Assembly (NCBI GenBank): GCA_014885115.2
Contig: WKLE02000019.1
Span: 1 to 58,518 of the forward strand
DNA from: Asterionellopsis glacialis
Taxonomy: Eukaryota > Bacillariophyta > Plagiogrammaphyceae > Rhaphoneidales > Asterionellopsidaceae
DNA length: 58,518 bases
Direction of reading: 5' to 3'
A program made the translations under genes and the position numbers. Positions 47,254-56,928 of this stretch are shown piece by piece. Position 1 is the first letter of the stretch, and each line of letters begins with the position of its first letter. The notes beneath the pieces are model-generated. The model ran no database searches, was not told the DNA's origin, and was given only the letters and a program-made list of their open reading frames with translations.

Positions 47254-48428
47254 ATGACGATGGCAAGATCCCTGCTTCTCGCATCTTGTCTTCGTTGGTC
47301 GACAAGTGCTGCCTTTCAACGCACCTTGTTGTCTTCTGGGTCGTGGACAAGTATGATACAACAGCGAACTGCTACAGTTGTTGGTAACAAAAATAACAAA
47401 AGGGGTGGACAACAGAGGCTCTTTCTCGTTGCAGGGGGCGATTTTGCAGGTTTATCAGCAAATTTTGATGGACAAACTGGAAAATTGATTCCAGTGCCAG
47501 AACATTTAGTACCAGATAGTTTGTTGGAATGGGGACAGGCCCCGACCTTCCTTGAAGTAATCACATCAGAAACTGTTGCTCCTGTAGGAGAAAATAATGG
47601 CAACGGAGAAAAAAGTATACTTGAACGTCAAACAGTGGTAAGTTTTTGTCCTGGATTTTCCAAAGAGATAAACCAAAGATCTGCAATACTAGATTAATGA
47701 TGGATTCTTGAAATTGATTGTAGACCAACCTTTTCCTCTTGTTGTGCTCCTTGTGCCATTAGTCTGTTCTTCCAGAAGTCGGTTGTGGCATTGATAACTT
47801 GGATACAACTAAAGCAGTAGAGACAACCGATAATGGACACCTTTCAATGCTTGGAGATGATATTATGGCACTTGAATATCCCCTGTTACCACTCGGCGAA
47901 ACCTCAAGGAGTAGAATCGAAACAATATTTGGGCTATCAAGTGGTGCAGAAGAATCTCTTCGGATTCGTGTGGCATTGACAGCAGTCTGGGCTGAGGAAT
48001 TTAAGATTGCGTCGCCGCCACCTGTAACTATAGTTGTGGAGAGACGGACATCTACGGAAAGCAGTAGTGGAACAATTGCTGATGGTGGAGGATTAGATGC
48101 ACGAACTGTTTCAAATTTAATTGGAAAGGAAATACAGAGCGAGCCTTTCACTAAGCAGACCCCTCTGGACGCATCCGTTTTAGAAGGTTCGTGGCAGTGT
48201 GTTGGGGAATCGCAAGTAGATGAATCGCCGGTGTTGTGCGACGATGGATCAAGCGAACTGTTCCTTCCTGGGAATATTGTAATTAGATATAAAATGGAAT
48301 CATCACAGACCAGGCTCGATGTCATGCAATATATCGGTACGAACAAACGGAGGGTTGTGCGAAGGTGTTATAACGACAGAATGGCTGATGGTAGCCCAAA
48401 ATTCTGGATAGAAGAATCAATCGAATGA
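47254..48428 (+). CDS. Hypothetical plastid-type protein
   Basis: The family is not recognised. Exon 1 is 47254-47637, the intron 47638-47762 (125 bp), exon 2 47763-48428; 349 residues from ATG 47254 (a second ATG at 47260). The start chosen gives a short signal-like N-terminus (SLLLASCLRWSTSAAFQR) with a SAAF motif typical of diatom plastid import; the open frame extends upstream to 47068, but those residues look like untranslated leader. The first half contains PEHLVPDSLLEWGQAPTFLE; the second, LGDDIMALEYPLLP, WAEEFKIASPPPVTIVVERR and a C-terminal beta-rich segment (NIVIRYKMESSQTRLDVMQY, then RRVVRRCYNDRM). The last part could be a small beta-barrel of lipocalin or chromophore-lyase type, but this is a guess from pattern only. 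It ends tail-to-tail with YchF, 50 bases away. Confidence 0.72.
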
Positions 48429-48478
48429 TCACATGAAAGAACACTATGCTCAGTAATATTTAAATCGCTATTAATATC

Positions 48479-49827
48479 TTACACGTTGAAACGGAAAAGG
48501 ATTACGTCACCTTCTTGTACAACGTAATCCTTTCCTTCACTTCTTAATAGACCCTTTTCCTTGGCTGCTTTCTCACTGCCAGTTTCGACAAGATCGTCGT
48601 AGGATACAGTTTCAGCACGGATGAAACCCCTTTCAAAGTCTCCATGAATGACACCAGCTAATTTCGTAAACAATAATCATGAAATATATGAGGTGTAACA
48701 AAAATATGAGAAAAAGAAGGAAGGAGAGAATCGTTGATCAGTACAAAAGAAAACTTACCGGCCTGTGGTGCCTTCCATCCCCTCCCAATAGTCCATGCTC
48801 GTGTTTCTGTTGGGCCGGAGGTGTAGTAAGTCTGCAGTTGAAGAACATCGTATGCTTCACGAACTAATGCCCGCAGACCACAGTCGTCCAAACTAACATC
48901 AAGTGCTTCCAAGAAATCAGCTCTATCTTCTGCCTCCAATTCGACCAGCTCAGCTTCAACCTGAGCCGACACCAAAACTAGCTTTGCCCCCTCTTTTTCT
49001 GCAACTTCTTGCAATCTTTCTACCATCTCATTTCCAGTGGCAAGATCAGAATCAGCAACATTGGCTGCGTAGATCATCTTTTTACGAGTAAGAAGTCCGA
49101 ATGACTTAATAGCTAATTCTTCGTCCTCTGTAAGCTCAGCATTGCGTGCCGGTTCATCTCTGTTGAGTACTTCAGCAACCTTCTCAAGTCCAGTCTTCTC
49201 GTTGGGATCAGCATTCCTGTCTTTTTTAATTCTCTCTAGTCGCTTTTCTACCTGAGCAAGGTCAGCAAATGCCAATTCAAGATTAATGAGTTCTGCATCC
49301 CTCACAGGGTCCACAGACCCGTCGACATGGATCACATTTTCGTCTTCAAAGCATCGTACAACGTGCACGATTGCGTCACATTGTCGAATAGTGGCAAGGA
49401 ATTGGTTTCCAAGACCTTCACCGGCAGAAGCACCCTTGACAAGGCCAGCAACATCCACAAATTCCAATGTTGTAGGTACCACCTTCGCACTACTGTTGAT
49501 CTTCTCTAGTACAGCAAGTTTTGGGTCAGGGACAGAGACAATTCCCACATTCGGTTCGATCGTACAGAAAGGATAGTTAGCAGCTTCAGCTCCCTGAGTT
49601 TCAGTGAGTGCATTGAATAGTGTCGATTTTCCAACATTCGGAAGTCCCACAATTGCCGTTTGAAGTTTCATCGACAAGGCAGTGCTTCGAGAGTAACTCC
49701 TGGTCAAAGGGCGAGAAGAAGTCAACGAACTTCTGGAGAATGCGGATGAGGCCGATGAGATAAATCCCATGGACCGCGGTGTTGCCGCGAAAAGAACTGA
49801 TAGCATTAGGGATACAGGAAGCTTCAT
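48479..49827 (-). CDS. ychF: YchF/OLA1-family P-loop ATPase, plastid-type
   Basis: YchF is an ancient translation-associated P-loop ATPase of the Obg superfamily. Exon 1 is 48759-49827, the intron 48658-48758 (101 bp), exon 2 48479-48657; 415 residues, versus about 363 for the bacterial protein. The P-loop is GLPNVGKST (61-69), followed by CTIEPNVG and [20 protein letters not shown]. The specificity motif is NVAD rather than NKxD, as in YchF, which prefers ATP. The C-terminal TGS domain ends in [18 protein letters not shown]. The splice rebuilds [16 protein letters not shown], a strongly conserved stretch. About 50 extra N-terminal residues ([25 protein letters not shown]) look like a signal plus plastid transit sequence with an SAF motif. 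Sequence is closer to the bacterial YchF than I would expect of the cytosolic OLA1, which also fits the plastid. Confidence 0.92.
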
Positions 49828-51827
49828 GGATACGGTGAAAAAAATTAATAGTCAACTGCTTTTCCAACAACCTCTGCAAGAGCAAATAACTCCCAAGTGT
49901 TGTGGAAAGAAGAAAGTTGTGAGGTGTTCGAATCTGTTGGTGGTTCAAGCAAGAGAATATTTCTCTTGATTCAAGAGCAGGTAATCTGTCAGGTAATCCT
50001 GCAGTTTACGGCGGATGCTGCGTTGTCTGCGACTGACGATGACGCATGATACGCGACGCATGTTTTTGATGGATGTGACAAGCGGAGGTCGGCGGGCGCC
50101 TTCGATGGTTATCCATACTTTACTGACTGCGTACATTTGTACCATGTACTAATCGTACCCTAAAATACTTTCGTACAGTTAATACAAAAGATTTACGTAT
50201 GAAAGACATTTAGAATAAGTACACTGTACACTGCGGCGGTGGTACATGCATTTACCAAGTAGGACATATTAATACCTGGTGCGAAGTAAGACTATAGGAG
50301 CCCACGCCTCTGCGCCGATGATTTATTTATTTTATTTTTTGTCACAGTCCTGTCTAGTCCTACAGGAATACTCTCTACTACTAGGACTCTAGGACTAGGA
50401 CTAGGAGTAGAGATGACCCCAAACTAATAAAAAGTCTAACTAGAAAGGTAACTAACTACCCAGGTACTGCACCTTTTACAGTTTCGAAGTTACCAGATCC
50501 GTGCCCTACTAGTAGTACATACCTCAATCAAGTTCAAGGATACCTTTTTATGGCAGAACCCCAAACTGTTAAAGCTAGAAGTTGTGATACTCTTGGTTCG
50601 TTAGAAGGTTGTGAATGTTGTGGCGACCACATTCGTAATGTGAGGTCCTCTTCCCACCAGGCTCATTCATTAGAAGATCATTCAGAAAAATTGTAAAACC
50701 TGAAGCAGCATATGATGTGTGGTGCCGGCGAAACAGATGAACGTGGTTGTGTTAGGAGTTTCTCTCCTTTTTATTTTACAATTCGAGATAACTATCTGAT
50801 TTTATTAAGAAAAAACATTAGACCACATTATTGTGAATGAGCTAGCTCATATTTAGCTTCACCTATTCATCCATATATATATGTTTACATATAGTCTTTT
50901 TTCTTGAATTTAAAAGCGAAGAACCACCCAACAAACTTGTAACATGTTGTGGAGTATTTGCCATGATGATGATGTCGACTTCTTAACAGTAGTTTTATCA
51001 TGATTCATGGTTCCACGATGTAGCAATCTGATGGTGTGGATAGCAAATGTGGAAAGGTTATCGTTATCTTTCCCCGTGTGAAACTATGTTTACGTGTGGC
51101 TTCGTATTCTGAAAAGTGACATGGAAAGAAATCACCGCCGCTGCAAAGAACACTCCCTTTCGAGTGAGCAATCGGTGCCTATACTATTGGTACAAAAGGT
51201 TCCTACCAGGTAAAGGTGCGATTTTAAATGTAGCGTACACTATGGTATTGCCCTACACGAAAAGTTTAACGTTTACAGTTATGATGGGAACATATTTTGC
51301 TTAGGAGTGCATTGAAAAGACGTGCCCATACTGGGTAAAAGTTCCTGTACTTACCGCGTAGATTTCTACTGGGCTCGCGAAAAAGAAGAACAGCCCCTAA
51401 TCGTGCTCTGATTAGCGAAACACGAGCGAAAAGCGAACCTTGATTATATAAGTAAAATCCGGTACTGTTCGCGCACCTCAACGGATGCCACAAAGATACT
51501 TCATCGCCAGAAACGTCACTTTACCTTGGAATATTATTTGTTGGCACGATTCTATTTCAAGACATATGTGATGCCGAAAGAGCGATTGTGATACTCCTAT
51601 GTAGGATTCTAATCTTTATCTTGAAAAGTGGGATTGGTTAGTTTCTTCAGAGAACAGGAGGAAAAGAAGGCGGGGCGAGAAGGCAGAATTAATTGTCTCA
51701 CTCGTACTATCCAGTTCAATCTCTAGACAGTATATCTTTCATTATCGTCATAAAAAATCAGAATCTTCGATCAAAGTCATCCTTCATCAATTACAAATAT
51801 CAATACGACACAAAAAATCAAATCATC
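49828..51827. other. Divergent intergenic region ychF/SNF7
   Basis: Two kilobases of mostly AT-rich DNA. It holds ATTAATACCTGGT (50268-50280) and TACCAGGTA (51204-51212), short direct AGGACTAGGA repeats (50379-50405), and a coding-like stretch given separately at 50385-50840. No RNA gene was recognised. Confidence 0.4.
50385..50840 (+). pseudogene. Possible Cys-rich gene relic with an in-frame TAA
   Basis: A stretch is free of stops from 50385 to a TAA at 50694-50696, then continues in the same frame to a TGA at 50838-50840. The best part begins at an ATG (50550): MAEPQTVKARSCDTLG, GCECCGDHIRNV, and after the TAA CGAGETDERGCVRSF. Upstream codons read plausible coding sequence (TNYPGTAPFTVSKLPDP). 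It may be a broken gene, an exon of an unrecognised gene, or chance. The isolated 48-codon frame 50550-50696 is the alternative reading. Confidence 0.25.
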
Positions 51828-52661
51828 ATGTTGGCTTGTTTTGGATTAGGTAGTGCAAAAGCTTTTGAAGAACCAGCAACGGTAACACCCGAAGAAACTA
51901 TTCGCAATTTAAGAAATCATATTGAACGACAAGAAAAAAGAGAAAGATGCTTAGAACTGAAAATGAATGCTTTGGCCAAAGAAGCCAAAGAACATCTTGC
52001 CAAAGGCGATAAGAGAGGTATGTTTAGTCAATCGTGTACTATTCTTCATGCCCTTTTTTTTTCAAAACTTTTTTGGATTTCGTTGAAGACTAATATTTTC
52101 AAATCCTGTTTTTTGTGTTCTCTGTCTCCTTTTGTGCAACTTTTCTTTTATCAACGACGATAAATTATTGTCCAACAAACAGCCGCTGTACAGTCGATGA
52201 AGAAACGTAAACTATATGAAGCCGAACAACAGAAAATAGCCAATGTCAAAATGACATTAGAAACACAAGCTATAGGATTAGAATCAGCTGCAACGTCCGC
52301 TGATGCCTTTAGTGCTATGTCGACTGGTACAAGCGCCATGAAAAAGATACGTAATGATATGGGTGGTGTTGAACGTGTTGATGACATAATGATGGGTATA
52401 CAAGAAGAAATGGATATGGCCGAAGAAGTTAATCAGGCTATCGGACAAAGTGTTGATCCACTTATGGGTATGATGGATGAAGATGATTTAATGAAAGAAT
52501 TGGATGGTATGGCTGAACAAGATTTACAAGATCAATTTAATCAGGCTGAAATGACAACTGGAAAGAAGAATAACTTGAAAATGCCACAAGTTCCGACGTC
52601 TGGTCTTTCCAAAAAGGAAGAAGCTGAATTACAAATGTTACAAGCCGAATTGGCAGCTTAA
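51828..52661 (+). CDS. SNF7: ESCRT-III subunit SNF7/CHMP4 (VPS32)
   Basis: SNF7 is the main polymer-forming ESCRT-III subunit, which constricts membranes away from the cytosol in multivesicular body formation and cytokinesis. Exon 1 is 51828-52017, the intron 52018-52182 (165 bp), exon 2 52183-52661; 222 residues, the usual size. Helix 1 includes TVTPEETIRNLRNHIERQEKR and LELKMNALAKEAKEHLAKGD. The splice restores the junction GDKR-AAVQSMKKRKLYE, matching the family. Later blocks typical of CHMP4 are LETQAIGLESAATSADAFSAM, MKKIRNDMGGVERVDDIMMGI and VDPLMGMMDEDDLMKELDGM. The C-terminal helix EEAELQMLQAELA probably serves as the MIT-interacting end. The ATG at 51828 begins MLACFGLG, close to typical short N-termini. 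Confidence 0.93.
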
Positions 52662-53392
52662 TGAAGAGAAAGAAAAGAGTAGAACAGCAAACGTTTTTCA
52701 AAACCTTAGTGAAGTAGAATCCTTTTTTATATTATTAAAATGTTACATATAGCCTTGAGTCTCTTTCGGTGCAACAGGAGTGATTGTCATTGTATTATTT
52801 GAGAGAATACACTCCCAATTCAAAGCATCTGTTGATATCATCTATGCTTAGTCCATACAGTATGTCCATAATCTATCATGGTTTTCTAAACTACACCCTT
52901 ATGGCATGGATTCGCAGCTGGTGTATTTTATCTTTTTACCGTGGCTCAAACCTTCAAACAAGAAACAAATTGATTGCACTTACAAAATACCACTTCTGCA
53001 TCTTAAAATAGCTTGAACCTCGTACTGGCTCCAACATATTCTGCTTTGGTAATCAGGTTTGGGGGGTTTAACACAGCATGAACCGAGTTTTTGTATCCAA
53101 TAGACTACAGTACTTTGAACTTTTACAATATTTAGCACTAACTTTAAATTGGCTAAATCTTTTTAAAATGTTAGACCTCATTCTGTCCTTAGTCCCCCAG
53201 GTATCATAAACTTAGCAGAGATGAGTCTTTGCGATTCGATGCATTCTACTCCAGCGGAGTATGAACTTTTTGTGACCAACGCTCGCTTGTATCGAGCGGA
53301 GTGATTTCTGGTAGCTTTAAACTTTATCCAATTATTGAGTTTCTTGCTTTTGGATCTCTTTGAGCTTTATTCCCTGAAGTGGGCTCCGCGTG
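52662..53392. other. Convergent intergenic region SNF7/GH81
   Basis: About 730 bases with no repeat or RNA gene recognised. A 75-codon frame at 52784-53011 starts with TTG and is not called. Confidence 0.4.
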
Positions 53393-56300
53393 TCAGTTGC
53401 AACAACCCAACATTTTATGGTCTCGTGTGGGACAGCACCAACCAGTCAACCCCAGGGAAGCACACAACCCATGACTTTCGCACGCTGCCGACATTATTGT
53501 AGAGTTGCTCTTTACATCCCCTGGCAGTGGTTCATCTTCCGAGTCATAGGAGTATATTGAGTTACTTGCATTGGATGGTAATGAAGAATTGTATCGGAAA
53601 TTAGGACGAGTGCTGATCCAATGCAACACCTGACTTTTGCTTAGAGCAGTGTCTAACTCAGAACTTATTAAATCTTGTGCTTCGTCCCAAGCAGCATTAG
53701 GGTCTGATATTGCATGATCTGATATTACGTACCCTTTCCATGTCATTTCAGCATCCGGTAACAACGTTTTCATGGTCTCGTTAAATTCTAGCTTGGCGTA
53801 CCTCTTGTCAAACAGTTCCCCTGTAATGGCGGTAATAGGCATAAAATTTATCATGTGAACATATAGATCCTTTTTGCCAAACCAAGTGGAACACACGGCA
53901 TCTAACATTCCAAGATTGCCTACCATGTAATTCTTAGACATGGGAGGATAATGGAGTAGGCGGGAAGGCTGGATCTCATCTACACCAGCTTTATCATAAG
54001 GCATCATATGCCAATATGTTTTTGCTCCGCGAATTTCTGTTGCAAGCAAAAGTTTTGCAAAGTCAACTAGCTCGGAATCGCCATCAAGTGCAGCCTCGTA
54101 ACGAACAAGTGACCATAGGTAAGCTCCATAGTAGCAATTGACTGCTTCACTTGAGCTCTCTTGTGACTTTCCCGTCGCGAACGGAAAAAGACCAGATGCC
54201 CACGAATGTCCATCAAACCAAGATTTATGGCGAGCTAACGGGAAAAAAGACACTCCATCTACAGATTCAGAGTTTGCATTCGCATTATGCGCAACGTCGT
54301 TGAAAATAGCATCCACAGCAGCACCATATTCATGAATAAATGTGGAATCGAGCCTGGCCAGTATAGCACAAGCGTACAGAATATATCTGTTGTTAAAAAA
54401 AATTGTTTTCACAGCAAAAGGTACAAAGATGAGAAACATTATCTCTGTTCGAAGGAATTTCGAATTGGAGCGAAAATATAAAATGACTTACCCGTAATGA
54501 AGATGGTGATCGTTGTACCTAATTCAAAATAGCATGGGAAGAATGAGAGGCAATTGAGGTTTTTTTTCGCACGATCTCTTGATCGAAACCGTAAGACTCT
54601 TATCTTTACTTACCAGCCATTTCCAAAATCTGCGCCTGGGTCGTTAAGGCCAGTCTCCGTAACAATGCCACCAAAGTTTGAGTCGTAAACTAATTTTGAA
54701 TTGGGAAAATAATTGCGGAGAAAACGAGACAAGAGCGACTGCAACATCTCCACTGCGTGTTTTCTTATTTCATGCAATTCATCTAAGTTTGTTTGGTTTT
54801 GTGCTTCTTGGCTAGGAACAGGTGCTATTAGATCTGCAATATGAGCGAGCTGCGCCGCACGTGCAACTTCTTTGCCAAAAGCATAGACATTCCCGTTTGG
54901 ATTGGGAAGAATCGTCTTGATGTCTTCTTTGACATTTGCCATGATGAGCTTGCCGATTTCGGGGTTGATAGTTTGAGAATATATACCTTTCCCTCTACTA
55001 TTTACCGTATCGAATCCTATTGAAGTCAGTGGCTCTTCATATGACCACGCACTGCCCAGCACAGGAGTCATTATCCCTTTTATACAATCGTAAACCAAAT
55101 CAAACTTACTGGAATCTAGCATTATGTCGGTTCGAAGAGACTGTGCATGATGAGGTAGTGCTACCATCAACAGACTATCGTACCCGCCATTTTGTCCTGT
55201 ATTGGAAATCTCTGTCATTGATCTTGTTTCGTAGTTGAAATGAATTGTACCAATCCTTTGTTCTCTTAAAGACCCAGTGCTAGACCCCGGTCTACCTCCC
55301 GCCGCTTCTGTTTTTGCTCTGTACGCCACTGATGCCTGTGTATACCCTGTCCGAAAGCTCCATGCAATGCTACCACTAACAGGATAGATCTGAGAGTGAT
55401 AAATCAGACGTCGCAATCCAGTTGAGGAAACGATCGGGGCGCTCATCGAATCAACGCTTGTGCCGTCGTGAGTTAGGGATGGTGGAATGAGCGCAAATCG
55501 CAAGACCCCCGTGAATTTTTCTGTTGCAATCACTCGTTTGTCGTTCAGTTTATCAAATGAAAGGATGAGAGGTTCCGAAGCAAATACCATCCATGTCAAG
55601 CCCTCTTTTGTTTGTAGGAAAAACTGGACACCGTGAAGTGTCGTTGTGTTTGAATTCTCCCCCTAAGATCAGAAGACCAGATGAATGATTTCAATTGTGA
55701 AATATTCAAAGATGGAAGTTGAAGAAAAATTTAGAAAATAGAAAAGGTGTTTGCAGCAATTTCGTGTTGGACATGCAGCACTTACCTTTGGAGAATGTGA
55801 CTCTGTACAAACTCCCCATTTGAGATTTCGATTAGTATCTGGATCATCAGGTTCATCGAAATCGTCGTCCGGAGCATTCGCATCATTGTAATTGCCATCT
55901 TCATCGAAAGGGCATACCACATTCTTGAAACTAGAGAGAGGTTTGATTAAGGGCGTTGCTGATTCGTATTTTATCGTAATATACGGGCTTCCCTGCACAA
56001 GATAACTTTCCCAGTACCCACCAGTGTTAGTCGAAAACTTGGTCGTCACACTAAGAGAATCAAACGTTGTTACTTGACGTGTTCTCACTTCTTCTCCACT
56101 TGAAAAAACAATATCTGAGACAAAGGAATCCACAACAGACGTATTATCTATCTTCCGATGGACCGGTGGATACGACGCATGCAAAGCTAAATCCGACCAT
56201 TTAAAGGCATAAGGATATGCAACAATAGGAAAAGACAAACCATCCGTCTGACCAGACTTCAGTACGAGGTTGGTCCAGAACGCTCCAGTTGGGAATGGAA

Positions 56301-56928
56301 CACGGAGAAAGCGATGCGACTTTGGGTCCTGAACTCGTTGTGGTACAACATCTAAGCGTCTCTTGGATGACCCCCCATCGTGGAAAAGACTGGGATCAAA
56401 CAGTTGAGTATCAATGGTTTCATAAGGGGGCGTTCCGTAAGTTCCTCGATCAACTGATGGAAATTTTATTCTATCCATACCTCTCCCTCCGTTTGAACTA
56501 CTACCGGGAACATTCTGAGGCTGCAACGCGATCGCAAATGTATACATGCAGATTGCCATGCCCATCACGGACACAACTCGAGTAATATGACCAACTGGAT
56601 GATGTCCTCTTGAATTCAAAAACATATCACTTATGCATCGCCGTATGCTAAAATCGCTCGCTCTGTCTCGATATTCTAGATCCAAATTTGAATCGCGATC
56701 TTTTTTTTGGTGGCTATTGTCGACACCATTTTTTGTTTCGGTTGTTTTAAGTATATCAGACGAGCTGTTAAAAGGTGTATCTTCTTCGTTGTCGGTGTGA
56801 AGGAAGTCCTCGCCTATAAGAGGAGTTTCATCGTGTCCGTTGATTGCGTCCGGCGACAACGCAGTGTCTGTGGAGCCATAAGAATGATCTCGCCGATATC
56901 GCCCGAAAGGGGGGCTCATGGAGCTCAT
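53393..56928 (-). CDS. GH81 endo-1,3-beta-glucanase, type II membrane protein
   Basis: GH81 enzymes hydrolyse beta-1,3-glucan; in a diatom the natural substrate is chrysolaminarin. Four exons, 55786-56928, 54614-55662, 54492-54518 (27 bases) and 53393-54386, give 1,070 residues; introns are 123, 95 and 105 bp. The catalytic Asp motif YNDHHLHYG (Asp734) is encoded almost exactly by the 27-base micro-exon, and the catalytic Glu pair is in KSQESSSEAVN (Glu816, Glu820). GYIL...HEYGAAVDAIFND and FDGHSWASGLFPF are also typical. N-terminally, about 115 hydrophilic residues contain DETPLI (33-38), a [D/E]xxxL[L/I] sorting signal, then a membrane segment (VVSVMGMAICMYTFAIAL, about 117-135). This predicts a lumenal catalytic domain in the endomembrane system, possibly the vacuole. 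The C-terminus carries a Cys-rich segment (CASLGLTGWCCPT...GCC) of a kind I associate with diatom secreted proteins. ATGs at 56928 and 56919 are both possible. Confidence 0.93.

Noticed and set aside
43912..50840. Reassigned or read-through TAA codon explaining the two interrupted stretches
   Set aside because: TAA is used as a normal stop here (for example at the end of the RimM gene), so decay or chance is simpler.
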